A stretch of DNA of 64,000 bases, from assembly GCA_963677085.2 (NCBI GenBank), contig CAXXFH010000004.1:3286001-3350000 (forward strand), read 5' to 3'. Made by a program: the position numbers and the translations under genes. This document shows positions 32,464-40,150 of the stretch, piece by piece (positions within the stretch are counted from its first letter, which is position 1; each line of letters begins with the position of its first letter). This DNA is from G963677085 sp963677085 (GTDB lineage: Bacteria; Planctomycetota; Planctomycetia; Pirellulales; Thermoguttaceae). The notes below the pieces were generated by a model. It saw only the letters and a program-made list of their open reading frames with translations. It was not told the origin of the DNA and searched no databases.

Positions 32464-32575
32464 CGGATAACGACTGCGCCAACCCACCGGGAACGGCGGC
32501 GAGTAACGTTGGCTTCAGTTTAGGACCCGACCGCCGTTTCCGGTCGGGTTGACCGCCTAACTACGTGGCATCCCG
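32464..32575 (-). repeat. attC-like site f
   Basis: The minus strand reads TTAGGCGGTCAACCCGACCGG, then the complementary arm CGGTCGGGTCC, then GCCAACGTTACTCGCCGCC and GGGTTGGCGCAG. It is recognisably the same repeat as site a. Confidence 0.65.
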
Positions 32576-32983
32576 TCTCTTTTCGGGCGTGCGTGCCTCA
32601 TTTGATTCGTTTGTTGTAACGGAGTGCCAGTCATGCCCGCACCACAGACATTGCTTCGCTGACGGCGACGCGACGATCCGTTGGCATGCAGGGCATCTAT
32701 TGACGAACAAATCACCTCGATGTTCGCGCTGAATCCGATCGATCGTTTGGCGAGTGAACTCGTCAACGACCTCTTGCAGTTTTCGGACAACGGGCTGGGA
32801 CATCCTTTTGCCGCCGTGGTATTCGGCGAGAACGGCCTTGATGTCGGAAAGGGACGCCTCCGGAACAAGCTCCTGAAGACGCAGAAAACTTGGCCCAAAA
32901 CGCTCGTTCTCGTTGAACAAGTGCTTGTACCAACGTCCGATGTATCTCCAGGTTTCAGCTTCGTCGTTGTAGGAGTCATTCAT
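32561..32983 (-). CDS. C-terminal zinc-ribbon protein (first cassette gene)
   Basis: A 140-residue protein: an alpha-helical N-terminal 90 residues and a zinc ribbon near the C-terminus (NRCPACQRIVASPSAKQCLWCGHDWH). ATG 32983 is used. It is the rightmost gene of the visible array with an attC-like site at its 3' end. The family is unknown. Confidence 0.72.
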   Translation of the reverse strand: MNDSYNDEAETWRYIGRWYKHLFNENERFGPSFLRLQELVPEASLSDIKAVLAEYHGGKRMSQPVVRKLQEVVDEFTRQTIDRIQREHRGDLFVNRCPACQRIVASPSAKQCLWCGHDWHSVTTNESNEARTPEKRRDAT

Positions 32984-33315
32984 GGGTCGTCGGGTGCCAC
33001 TTCTGGCTTGTCCAGCAGTGCTGCGTGGAGCTTCAATCGTCTACCTGGTAGGGCTTCATCGAGAACCCATGAACCACCGACGGCGGAGAATTGTCGGGAG
33101 CTCTTTTTTTCGACGTGTAGTCGTTGCACTGGACCACCGCCAATCGGTGGCTACCACGTAAAAACCCCGTTGGCCCGGGGTAAGTGAAAACAGTCGATCG
33201 GTGAAATGTCGAACTCACTTCCGTTGTGGCCGGCCCGTTCCATGCTTCATCACCATCCGCCCAATCAGAACTGCTGGACAAGCCAGCAGTGACATCCGGC
33301 GGCTGGTTAGCAATC
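32984..33315. other. Gene-less stretch right of the cassette array
   Basis: No supported gene. Two CTGCTGG-type palindromic segments lie here (about 33,005-33,022 and 33,262-33,281). Confidence 0.4.
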
Positions 33316-33801
33316 CTATTCGTCAACCACTGGGGCCGGAGCAGCGATATACCACTGGCCAGCCTTTTGGCCGAGAAAGTAAGTGACATCACTAACTCTA
33401 AACCCGCTCTTCAAGGTAATCGGCGTTGCAAAGTTGATGGTGAGGTTCATGGTCACCTTGAGATTAGACCTGTAGGTTACGCCATCTTTCTGCCAAGGGA
33501 CATCGGGAGCGCCCTGGTCTGTGGGCACGATCTTTGCATCCTTGATGCCAGCCGCGACGTCACGTGAATAGGTCGACATGACCGCCATGCGCCGAGCCTC
33601 CGGCACGCGATCCCAGCAGGTAAGCCGACCCAACTCAGCGGCATCACCCGACTCGAATGCAGCTACCACCGCCGCCTTGAGGTCACTCTCGCTCTCATAC
33701 CCGGACACAGGCCCGGTCGTGTGCTCGGACACAGGTTCGGGATCGCATCCAGTCAGCCCCGTGACGCATAACAATGCGGAGAGTCTCAGCAGCCTAGACA
33801 T
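33316..33801 (-). CDS. Small lipoprotein
   Basis: From ATG 33801 (GAGGTG box 5 nt upstream) a lipoprotein signal SRLLRLSALLCVTGLTGCDP leads into about 140 residues. The remainder looks like a small extracytoplasmic domain (DLKAAVVAAFESGDAAELGRL...YFLGQKAGQWYIA), reminiscent of NTF2-like or DUF4878-type lipoproteins, but I cannot assign it. No attC-like site was found at either end. Confidence 0.75.
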   Translation of the reverse strand: MSRLLRLSALLCVTGLTGCDPEPVSEHTTGPVSGYESESDLKAAVVAAFESGDAAELGRLTCWDRVPEARRMAVMSTYSRDVAAGIKDAKIVPTDQGAPDVPWQKDGVTYRSNLKVTMNLTINFATPITLKSGFRVSDVTYFLGQKAGQWYIAAPAPVVDE

Positions 33802-33807
33802 GATCAC

Positions 33808-34164
33808 CTCAATTGCTAACTACTGTTTATCATGCACGCCCAAACCTCTTATCGGGCGCGCCTTGCGCAATAACGTTCCCTGCCTTGACGGCGATTGTAG
33901 CACACGAGGCGTGGAGTACCAGTCCCTTGGGTGGCCGCGATCGCCTCCGCCGAAGTGCATTGTCGCGCGGCGCCAACTGCACAATAACATTCTCCCCACC
34001 CGCCGCCGCACCGAATAACTGGACATCCGTCGCCAAATAACACCCGAGTCCGATAGCCCCCCTGGTAACGTATCTCTCCGCCTGATAACGATTGGCAATT
34101 ATCCACTAGATCCGCTGGTGGCCCCTGCGGCCAACATCGCCCCACACCGCAACCCAGTGTTTTT
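33808..34164. other. Gene-less stretch
   Basis: Open frames on both strands overlap without motifs or ribosome-binding sites. Nothing identified. Confidence 0.4.
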
Positions 34165-34330
34165 CTACCGGCAGGTCGATCGCACCATTGCCAAAATCCC
34201 CGCTCGAACGGCGTCGGGCAACTCGCGCCAGGCGGTGATGATCTCGGCCAAATCGGGCGGAAAATCGGCACCAAAATTCGCTTCCGACGGGCATGGCACC
34301 ACTGTTGGCACCTTGGGGTTTTCGTTTTGA
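34165..34330 (-). pseudogene. C-terminal remnant of a second tyrosine recombinase
   Basis: In one minus-strand frame the sequence reads ENPKVPTVVPCPSEANFGAD, then LAEIITAWRELPDAVRAGIL and a stop at 34,165. The KVPTVVP stretch is shared with the tail of the integrase at 22,467-24,062 through 21 identical bases. The ITAWxxLPDAxRAGILAMV ending is typical of planctomycete integrase tails as I recall. No catalytic domain remains. Confidence 0.6.
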
Positions 34331-34355
34331 CGCAACTCCGCGTCGTGTTTAGCAG

Positions 34356-34903
34356 TTACGGAATCCCGGCGTCGGCCTCCGGAGCCGAAGGGTCATGGGT
34401 CATTCCAGGAAGCTTGTATTTCTCTTCGTAGTACATGTCGGTCAGTGCTTCAAGATCGTCGGATATGGGAGAGAATCCGTCGAAGTAGCCATCCGGAATC
34501 TTGTAACGAATGAACTCCGGATACTGCCTGGTACAGGCAAGTAAAGCCGACTTGAAGATGCTTGCCATTCCGTCCTCGCCGATGTGCTCGAAGCACTCGA
34601 TGGCGATCAGGACGAGGTTTCCCGTCGAGTTGTGAAAGAACTGATGAAAGCCGCCGTTTGTGATATCGGCATCAGCCCACCATACAGCGTAACATCGTGC
34701 ATATCCTGGTGGATGATTGGCGGCGAGTGCGTTGGCAACATCGCCGTATCCCAAGTGTCCTTGACCTGAACGCTGTCTGCGTACGACATCACTTGGTCCC
34801 AAGGCGAAGGCTCTTTCATGCTTTCTTCCGATCGATGGCCGTTGCAGCCAGCCAGAGTCATAAGGCAAAGCAACGCGATGGCTGATTTGCGATCGGCTAT
34901 CAT
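34356..34903 (-). pseudogene. DUF4375/DMP19-like lipoprotein broken by a frameshift
   Basis: From ATG 34903 (AGGAG box 7 nt upstream) one frame encodes a lipoprotein signal, SAIALLCLMTLAGCNGHRSE. The rest lies in another frame: YAVWWADADITNGGFHQFFH, then IECFEHIGEDGMASIFKSAL and a DMYYEEKYKLPG ending, the style of DUF4375. The switch occurs near 34,750-34,790. A sequencing error would restore the gene; otherwise it is dead. Confidence 0.65.
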
Positions 34904-34984
34904 TGGGATCTCCTGCGTTGGCGACGGGCCAGCACTGCTGGCCAAGCCAGCAGTTGGTATGAGAGCCCGTTGCTCGGGATTGGG

Positions 34985-35014
34985 GTATAACGTTGGTGTT
35001 TACGAATCCGACGT
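34985..35014. repeat. Half attC-like site next to IS110
   Basis: The plus-strand TAACGTTGGTGTTTACGAAT followed by CCGACG aligns with the corresponding half of site f (TAACGTTGGCTTCAGTTTAG, CCCGAC). The other half is absent; the IS110-family gene begins 25 bases later. Confidence 0.45.
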
Positions 35015-35038
35015 TTCCCCAACCCAGGAGCAACGGAC

Positions 35039-36055
35039 ATGTCTGCCAGTTTAGAGGTTTTCGTAGGGCTGGACTACCACCAGGAGAGTGTCCAGGTGTG
35101 TTTGATGAACCAGAAGGGCAAGATTCTCAAGAATCGGGCTTGCCCCAACGATTGGCGCAAGGTGCGGCAGGCCGTGGGAGCACGGCGGCAGCGGGTGTCG
35201 GTGGCCATCGAGGCCTGTTGCGGGGCAGCCGATCTGGCCCAGGAGTTGGCCGAGAAGGCCGGCTGGTCGGTGAGCCTGGCGCACCCGGGCTACGTGGCGC
35301 GGATCAAGCAAAGTCCGGACAAGACGGACTTCGGCGATGCGCGGCTGCTGGCCGACCTGATTCGGGTGGGTTACCTGCCGAAAGTGTGGCTTCCGCCGCA
35401 GCAGATTCGCGAGTTGCGCAAGCTCGTTCGCTACCGCAGCCAGTTGGTCGACGACCGTCGCCGCACGAAACTGCGTCTGCGGGCGATCCTGCGGGACGAG
35501 CGCGTGGTGCTTCCGGACATCCGGCCCTGGACGCGTGTTTGGCTGAAATGGGTGCGGGAAGAGGCGAAGCTTTCGCCCACCTCGCAATGGATCGTGAAAC
35601 AACAATTGGACCGGCTGGAACAATTCAATCACGAGGTTCGCCAGGTCGAGCGGGAATTGCAGGCATGGGCCGACGAGGACCGCCTTTGCCTGAAGTTGAT
35701 GGAGTTGGCCGGAATCGGGTTGATCACGGCGGTTACCCTGCGGGCGGAGATCGGGCGTTTCGATCGCTTTGCCAAGGGCAAGCAGCTTGCCCGATTTTGC
35801 GGTCTTTCGCCGCGCAACGCGTCGAGTGGAACGCGGCAGGCGGACAGCGGCCTGATCAAAGCGGGCAATCCGCAACTGCGGAGCATCTTGATCGAGGCGG
35901 CCCATCGTTTGATGTTACGCGAGCCACGATGGCGAAAGTTCAGCGCCCGGCTGCGCCGAAGAAAGAAGCCCACGAACGTGATCGTGGCGGCCGTGGCGAA
36001 TCGTTGGATTCGTTGGCTTTTTCACCAGATGCAGCCCGACCAGTTAGCATGCTGA
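35039..36055 (+). CDS. IS110-family transposase
   Basis: A 338-residue DEDD transposase: VFVGLDYHQESVQV (first Asp), VSVAIEACCGAADLAQ (Glu), KTDFGDARLLADLIRVG (Asp pair). The C-terminal Tnp20 region LMELAGIGLITAVTLRAEIG, GLSPRNASSGTRQADSGLIK, AGNPQLRSILIEAA contains the conserved serine region. AGGAG lies 8 nt before the ATG. The gene is intact. IS110 elements use a structured RNA made from their non-coding end to choose targets; the element ends cannot be fixed here because the family lacks clear inverted repeats. Confidence 0.93.
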   Translation: MSASLEVFVGLDYHQESVQVCLMNQKGKILKNRACPNDWRKVRQAVGARRQRVSVAIEACCGAADLAQELAEKAGWSVSLAHPGYVARIKQSPDKTDFGDARLLADLIRVGYLPKVWLPPQQIRELRKLVRYRSQLVDDRRRTKLRLRAILRDERVVLPDIRPWTRVWLKWVREEAKLSPTSQWIVKQQLDRLEQFNHEVRQVERELQAWADEDRLCLKLMELAGIGLITAVTLRAEIGRFDRFAKGKQLARFCGLSPRNASSGTRQADSGLIKAGNPQLRSILIEAAHRLMLREPRWRKFSARLRRRKKPTNVIVAAVANRWIRWLFHQMQPDQLAC

Positions 36056-36545
36056 AAACGGAATATCACGCACACCAGTAGAACCGCGGAAGCTGTGGAA
36101 TCAACGAAATTCGGAGGCCCGACGTTGGTGAGAACTCGCTCGAAGGTGCCAGGGGCTCAACGCTCGACAGCAGTAGGGGCTGTTCTCTCCAACTCGAAAC
36201 AACCACCATGGGCTAGAGACGATTCTCGATGCTCGGATAGAAGTATGGGCGCCCCGAATTCCCTTATTGACGCCTGCATAGCCAATGAAACGACGGCGAC
36301 CAACGGGAACCTGGATCTCCAAGCGTTCGGTTTTCCGAAACGATCATTTTCAATGCACGCATCAATCGACGCCACAGAAAGCATCCCTGCCGAAGTTTCG
36401 GCGGCTCCCTCCGCCGACCAGGGGCGTTCATTGCCACCCCCTGGACCCCCGGCTAGCCTCTTCTTCTGCTCGGTTGCGTTCCACACGGACCACCAAAAAA
36501 TTCGACGAATACACCACCAACCAAGCCTTGACACCCGACGAGCTT
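36056..36545. other. Gene-less stretch with a MITE-like repeat
   Basis: This stretch holds the right end of the IS110 element and repeat copy R1. No gene is supported. Confidence 0.5.
36264..36366 (+). repeat. MITE-like repeat, copy R1
   Basis: A roughly 103-bp element with imperfect terminal inverted repeats (TTATTGACGCCTGCAT ... ATGCACGCATCAAT) and the internal core CCAACGGGAACCTGGA. It belongs to the family that also occurs at 37,477, 41,590, 46,669 and 62,373. Confidence 0.75.
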
Positions 36546-36779
36546 TCATAGAAGTGGCACCCGGCGATCGACCATTACTTCACGAAGTCGGAAGGCCACG
36601 GGACGGTGCTCAATCTCGTAGGTTTCCACGCGTTCGATAACGACATTCCGTTGCTTCAAACCAGCAGCGAGAAACGCAGCAAGCTCCTTGCCCGGTGGTT
36701 CGTTTGAAATCTCATCCACGCAATCAGGCGTTGGGAAGCTACCCTGGAAGTCCACAAACCAGTTCAACTGCTCGCGCAT
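36546..36779 (-). CDS. Short hypothetical protein, possibly truncated
   Basis: A 77-residue frame (MREQLNWFVDFQGSFPTPDC...PPGKELAAFLAAGLKQRNVVIERVETYEIE) has the composition of a real protein and resembles the N-terminus of a small globular family. It stops in a basic, unlike-looking tail, which suggests that the C-terminus is lost. No ribosome-binding site is obvious. Confidence 0.4.
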   Translation of the reverse strand: MREQLNWFVDFQGSFPTPDCVDEISNEPPGKELAAFLAAGLKQRNVVIERVETYEIEHRPVAFRLREVMVDRRVPLL

Positions 36780-36836
36780 GTGGCCACCTAGCTTAGTGCA
36801 TCATCCGGCCGGATAAGCCCCTACAGAATCCGGCAA

Positions 36837-37433
36837 TCAATCCGCATCTGTTTCTGTCATTTGCCCATAATGATAGACATTTTCATGTGTGCATAGGTGT
36901 GCTGTCAATGACCATATCTGATCTTGTTTTCGGAAACCATATAGTTGGCCAACCTTTTGTTTGGGAGTTGTTGGGCATCCCGGTTTCCAAATGGTATGAA
37001 CCGCAGCCTGATCATGGCGAGCAGTACGTGTGGGGACGGCGATGCGGAATCGAAGGCAATGTTGTTCGTATGGCTTTTCAATAGATCGCCATTTGTGATC
37101 ACCCGCGTTCCATTGCCAAATGAAGGACCAGTCGAATTCAGGCAGTCCATTGCGGCTATAGGCTGAACCGCCGTAGCCGCTTGGCCACGCGAACCCGCCA
37201 TCGGCGGTCCATCGTGTTTGATGTGGCCGTAGCCAGTGGGAACAAACGCCGATCTCTGTGAAGACTGACCGCTGTGTCGCTGAGTTCTTGCAGAGGGATT
37301 CGGCGTCCGCGATGATCTGGCCGATCGCCGTTGACCAAAAGGTGTGGTCGTCTTCCGTGCCGAGAGCCGGAACAATGCACGCCTGGAATTGCGCCCAAAT
37401 GCCAGCGATCAATGATGCGTCATGAGTCAGCAT
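36837..37433 (-). CDS. Hypothetical protein
   Basis: A 198-residue frame (MLTHDASLIAGIWAQFQACI...FDWSFIWQWNAGDHKW...CLRFRIAVPTRTARHDQAAVHTIWKPG) with protein-like composition and many tryptophans. No motif, signal peptide or membrane segment is recognised, and the start is not backed by a strong ribosome-binding site. Confidence 0.5.
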   Translation of the reverse strand: MLTHDASLIAGIWAQFQACIVPALGTEDDHTFWSTAIGQIIADAESLCKNSATQRSVFTEIGVCSHWLRPHQTRWTADGGFAWPSGYGGSAYSRNGLPEFDWSFIWQWNAGDHKWRSIEKPYEQHCLRFRIAVPTRTARHDQAAVHTIWKPGCPTTPKQKVGQLYGFRKQDQIWSLTAHLCTHENVYHYGQMTETDAD

Positions 37434-37807
37434 TTCAAAGACTCAGGGAAGGCAGGGATTGACACACATAGGGTTCTATTGATGCTTGCATTGAAAATGA
37501 TCCGGTTCGGAAAGCCGAGCGTCTGGAACCCCAGGTTCCCGTTGGTCGCCTTCCGCTCATTAGCTATGCAAGCGTCAATAATTCACTGTAAGACCGCGAT
37601 GCCCCCGAAACGTTGGCTCAAGAGATGCCCGTAGAATAGAGCCGTAATGCGTGTGGCGTCAAGTACTTGGAGGGATGTTGCGCGGGGGGATTCAACTGGG
37701 GGCGACAAAATTGCCCCTAACCTTCCGGCCTGTGAAGGCCAACAGGCAGGGACGGGCCAGCACGTTGGTGATGAATTCCCGCTCGAATTGCCTCAACAGC
37801 GGCAAGG
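37434..37807. other. Gene-less stretch with MITE-like repeat R2
   Basis: Apart from repeat R2 no feature is visible between the hypothetical gene and the end of the symporter fusion gene. Confidence 0.45.
37477..37582 (-). repeat. MITE-like repeat, copy R2
   Basis: Inverted copy of the family. The termini ATTGATGCTTGCAT and ATGCAAGCGTCAAT are complementary at 13 of 14 positions, and the core CCCGTTGGTCGCCTTCCG is the reverse complement style of R1. Confidence 0.8.
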
Positions 37808-40150
37808 TCAGTTCTCGCCGACCGTCTTGTACCACACGTGCATGCTCTCGATTTGCCCGGAGATGTTCGTGTTGTTGACCAGTCGACCGCCGTGGGTGAA
37901 GTTCTGCTTGGCAAATGTAATGTTCATGCCAGGCGATGCGGCTCGGGCGATGGTGTAGGCCGTGCGCATGCCTTTCTTCTGCATCTCTTTCTCCATCCGC
38001 GCAAGCAGCGAGGCGGCAAAGCCGTTTCCTCGATAGTCGGGCAGCGTGGCGAAGTCGGTCATTTCGACATTCAGATTCACCAAATCCATCTCGGCCGACG
38101 AAACGGCTACCAGGCGGCCGTCGACTTCCATCCCGAAATAATCGACATGATCGGTCATCGTTTCGTACAGGTACTCTGGGGAATGGATCGGAAAGGGATA
38201 GGTGGGAAAGACTTGCTCGTAGATCTGAGCGAGCGACGGGATGTCGTCCGGTGTTAGTTTGCGGACTTCAGGACCTTCCGACGCCGGTACTTCTGTCGTC
38301 GACGGCGAAGCAGTTTGTCGCTCGATGGCCAACGCCAAGTTGCGGTCGAGCTTGTCGACGTTTACGTCTGTTTTTCGCTCCTCATCCAGGAAGAGGCCTA
38401 GAAATACGGCGTTTTCCTCACCGCGATAGAATTGGGGTACGTGGGCTTCTACCTCAAAATCGACTTCCGCGAAAGCCTCGGAGTGTGACTCGGGAATCTT
38501 GGCGAAGATTTTGCCGTATCCATGATCGTCGGCCAAATTCAGCAATTCGGGAATCAGAGATTCGGGATCGGCTTGTCCGAGGTTCATCAGGTAAATGCGA
38601 TCGTTGAACGGCCCATGTTGGATCGTCGCGCCGCTGACGTTTTTGACGATATCCAACTGTTGGGGGTTTTTTGCAGTTTGGTGTACCTGATGAAAGGGAA
38701 GATCTCCCTGCTCGATCTCCCCTACGTTTTGATCGGGTAGAAGCAACGAGACTAAGAGGTAGAGGACGGCGGAAACGGTGATTCCATACACGCTCATATC
38801 GAGTTCCCATTGCCCCAGGGCATCGGGAAGCGACACGACGTTGGTCATCAGCAGAATGGTGAAGGCTCCGCCGCCGATCATTCCCGCCAGGGCGCCTGCG
38901 GAACTGCCGCGCCGCCAGAAGTAGGCGCCCAATGTGGGAACAAACAGCCCGGAAACCATGAACGAGTAGGCGTAGAGAATGGCATTGAGGACGGTCGTGA
39001 ATTGGGCCGCCAAGACAACGGCGATCACTCCAATAAACAAGGTGGCCGCCATGGATAAGGTGATCGCACCTCGATCGGAAAGATTACGAAGCCAATAGCG
39101 CTCGACAATGTCGTTGACGAAGTTTCCCGAGGACGCCATCAGGCAACTATCCGCCGTCGACATGATGGCCGAAAAATACGAGGCGATCACGATGCCGGTG
39201 ATTCCGACCGGCAGGATGTCGCGAATGAGCATCGGTAGGGCCATTTCCGGTTCGGCTTCGGGGAAGACTACCCGTGCACACATTCCCAAAAACACCCCGG
39301 TGAAGGCCATCACGGGATACTCGAACAGGCCCGCGATGAACCACGCCTTTTTGGCCTCCCGCTCGTTCTCGCAAGCGTAGATCCGCTGGTACAGAGTCAT
39401 GCCGATCAGCCAAATGGGGATGATCGTGACCATCCAGTTGACGAACTGCACCGGCGTGATGTTCAACAGCGAGAAATGCGAGCTGGGCAAGGCCTCGCGG
39501 AGTGCCTGAAATCCTCCCAGGTGGTGTAAAGTCACCGGAATTGTGATAGCAATCAGCCCGACCAGGAGAATTATCCACTGGACCGTGTCGGTGTAAATCA
39601 CGGCCTTCAGCCCGCCGACCACCGTATAGAGTACGGTAATCGCTGCGATGACCAGCAGGGCGAAGAGGATGGGATCCATTCCCAGGGGCGATTCCGGCAG
39701 GATGGTTGCCGAAGCGAGTTTGGCTCCCGCCAGCATCTGAGCGCCGGTGAACCCAAGATAGCCCACCCCGGAAATCAGCGACGCCACCAGCGCTACCGGC
39801 GCATTGTAGCGGTACCGAAGGAAGTCGGGATAGGTCCGCATGCCGTGTTGCACATCGAGTTGCTTTAGCCGGGGGATAATCAGCACGGCCGAGAGCCAGG
39901 CGCCGACCAAGCCGGTAAACAAGAGCCAACTTCCGGCCAACCCCATCAAAAAGCCGACGCCCCCGAGCCCGATCGAAAAGCCACCGCCGACATCGGTAGC
40001 CACTACCGAGAGACCGACGTGATGGGCTTTTACCGAGCGAGAACCAACGTAGTAGTCTTCGGCGTTCTTGTTCTTACTGAAGTGGTAGACCCCGACGGCC
40101 AACACGCCAACCATGTACAAGCCAAAGATGACGAAATCGAAAATACTCAT
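37808..40150 (-). CDS. Sodium/solute symporter fused to a beta-lysine acetyltransferase-like domain
   Basis: From ATG 40150 the protein has 780 residues. Residues 1 to about 480 are a complete SSS-family symporter with about 13 membrane segments (YYVGSRSVKAHHVGLSVVATD, TVVGGLKAVIYTDTVQW, SYFSAIMSTADSCLMASSGN). The remainder resembles AblB, the beta-lysine N6-acetyltransferase: a YGKIFAKIPESHSEAF region, then a GNAT core (LTPDDIPSLAQIYEQVFPTYPF, VEMTDFATLPDYRGNGFAASLLARMEKEM). The gene overlaps the lysine 2,3-aminomutase gene by an ATGA, so the two are translationally coupled. Known biology: AblA and AblB make the osmolyte N-epsilon-acetyl-beta-lysine. I infer that the transporter moves lysine, beta-lysine, the product or another osmolyte. 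Confidence 0.9.
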   Translation of the reverse strand: MSIFDFVIFGLYMVGVLAVGVYHFSKNKNAEDYYVGSRSVKAHHVGLSVVATDVGGGFSIGLGGVGFLMGLAGSWLLFTGLVGAWLSAVLIIPRLKQLDVQHGMRTYPDFLRYRYNAPVALVASLISGVGYLGFTGAQMLAGAKLASATILPESPLGMDPILFALLVIAAITVLYTVVGGLKAVIYTDTVQWIILLVGLIAITIPVTLHHLGGFQALREALPSSHFSLLNITPVQFVNWMVTIIPIWLIGMTLYQRIYACENEREAKKAWFIAGLFEYPVMAFTGVFLGMCARVVFPEAEPEMALPMLIRDILPVGITGIVIASYFSAIMSTADSCLMASSGNFVNDIVERYWLRNLSDRGAITLSMAATLFIGVIAVVLAAQFTTVLNAILYAYSFMVSGLFVPTLGAYFWRRGSSAGALAGMIGGGAFTILLMTNVVSLPDALGQWELDMSVYGITVSAVLYLLVSLLLPDQNVGEIEQGDLPFHQVHQTAKNPQQLDIVKNVSGATIQHGPFNDRIYLMNLGQADPESLIPELLNLADDHGYGKIFAKIPESHSEAFAEVDFEVEAHVPQFYRGEENAVFLGLFLDEERKTDVNVDKLDRNLALAIERQTASPSTTEVPASEGPEVRKLTPDDIPSLAQIYEQVFPTYPFPIHSPEYLYETMTDHVDYFGMEVDGRLVAVSSAEMDLVNLNVEMTDFATLPDYRGNGFAASLLARMEKEMQKKGMRTAYTIARAASPGMNITFAKQNFTHGGRLVNNTNISGQIESMHVWYKTVGEN

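Noticed and set aside
33033..33392. A 119-codon minus-strand frame as an extra cassette gene
   Set aside because: It overlaps the end of the lipoprotein gene in another frame, contains palindromic repeats and has no attC-like site at its ends.
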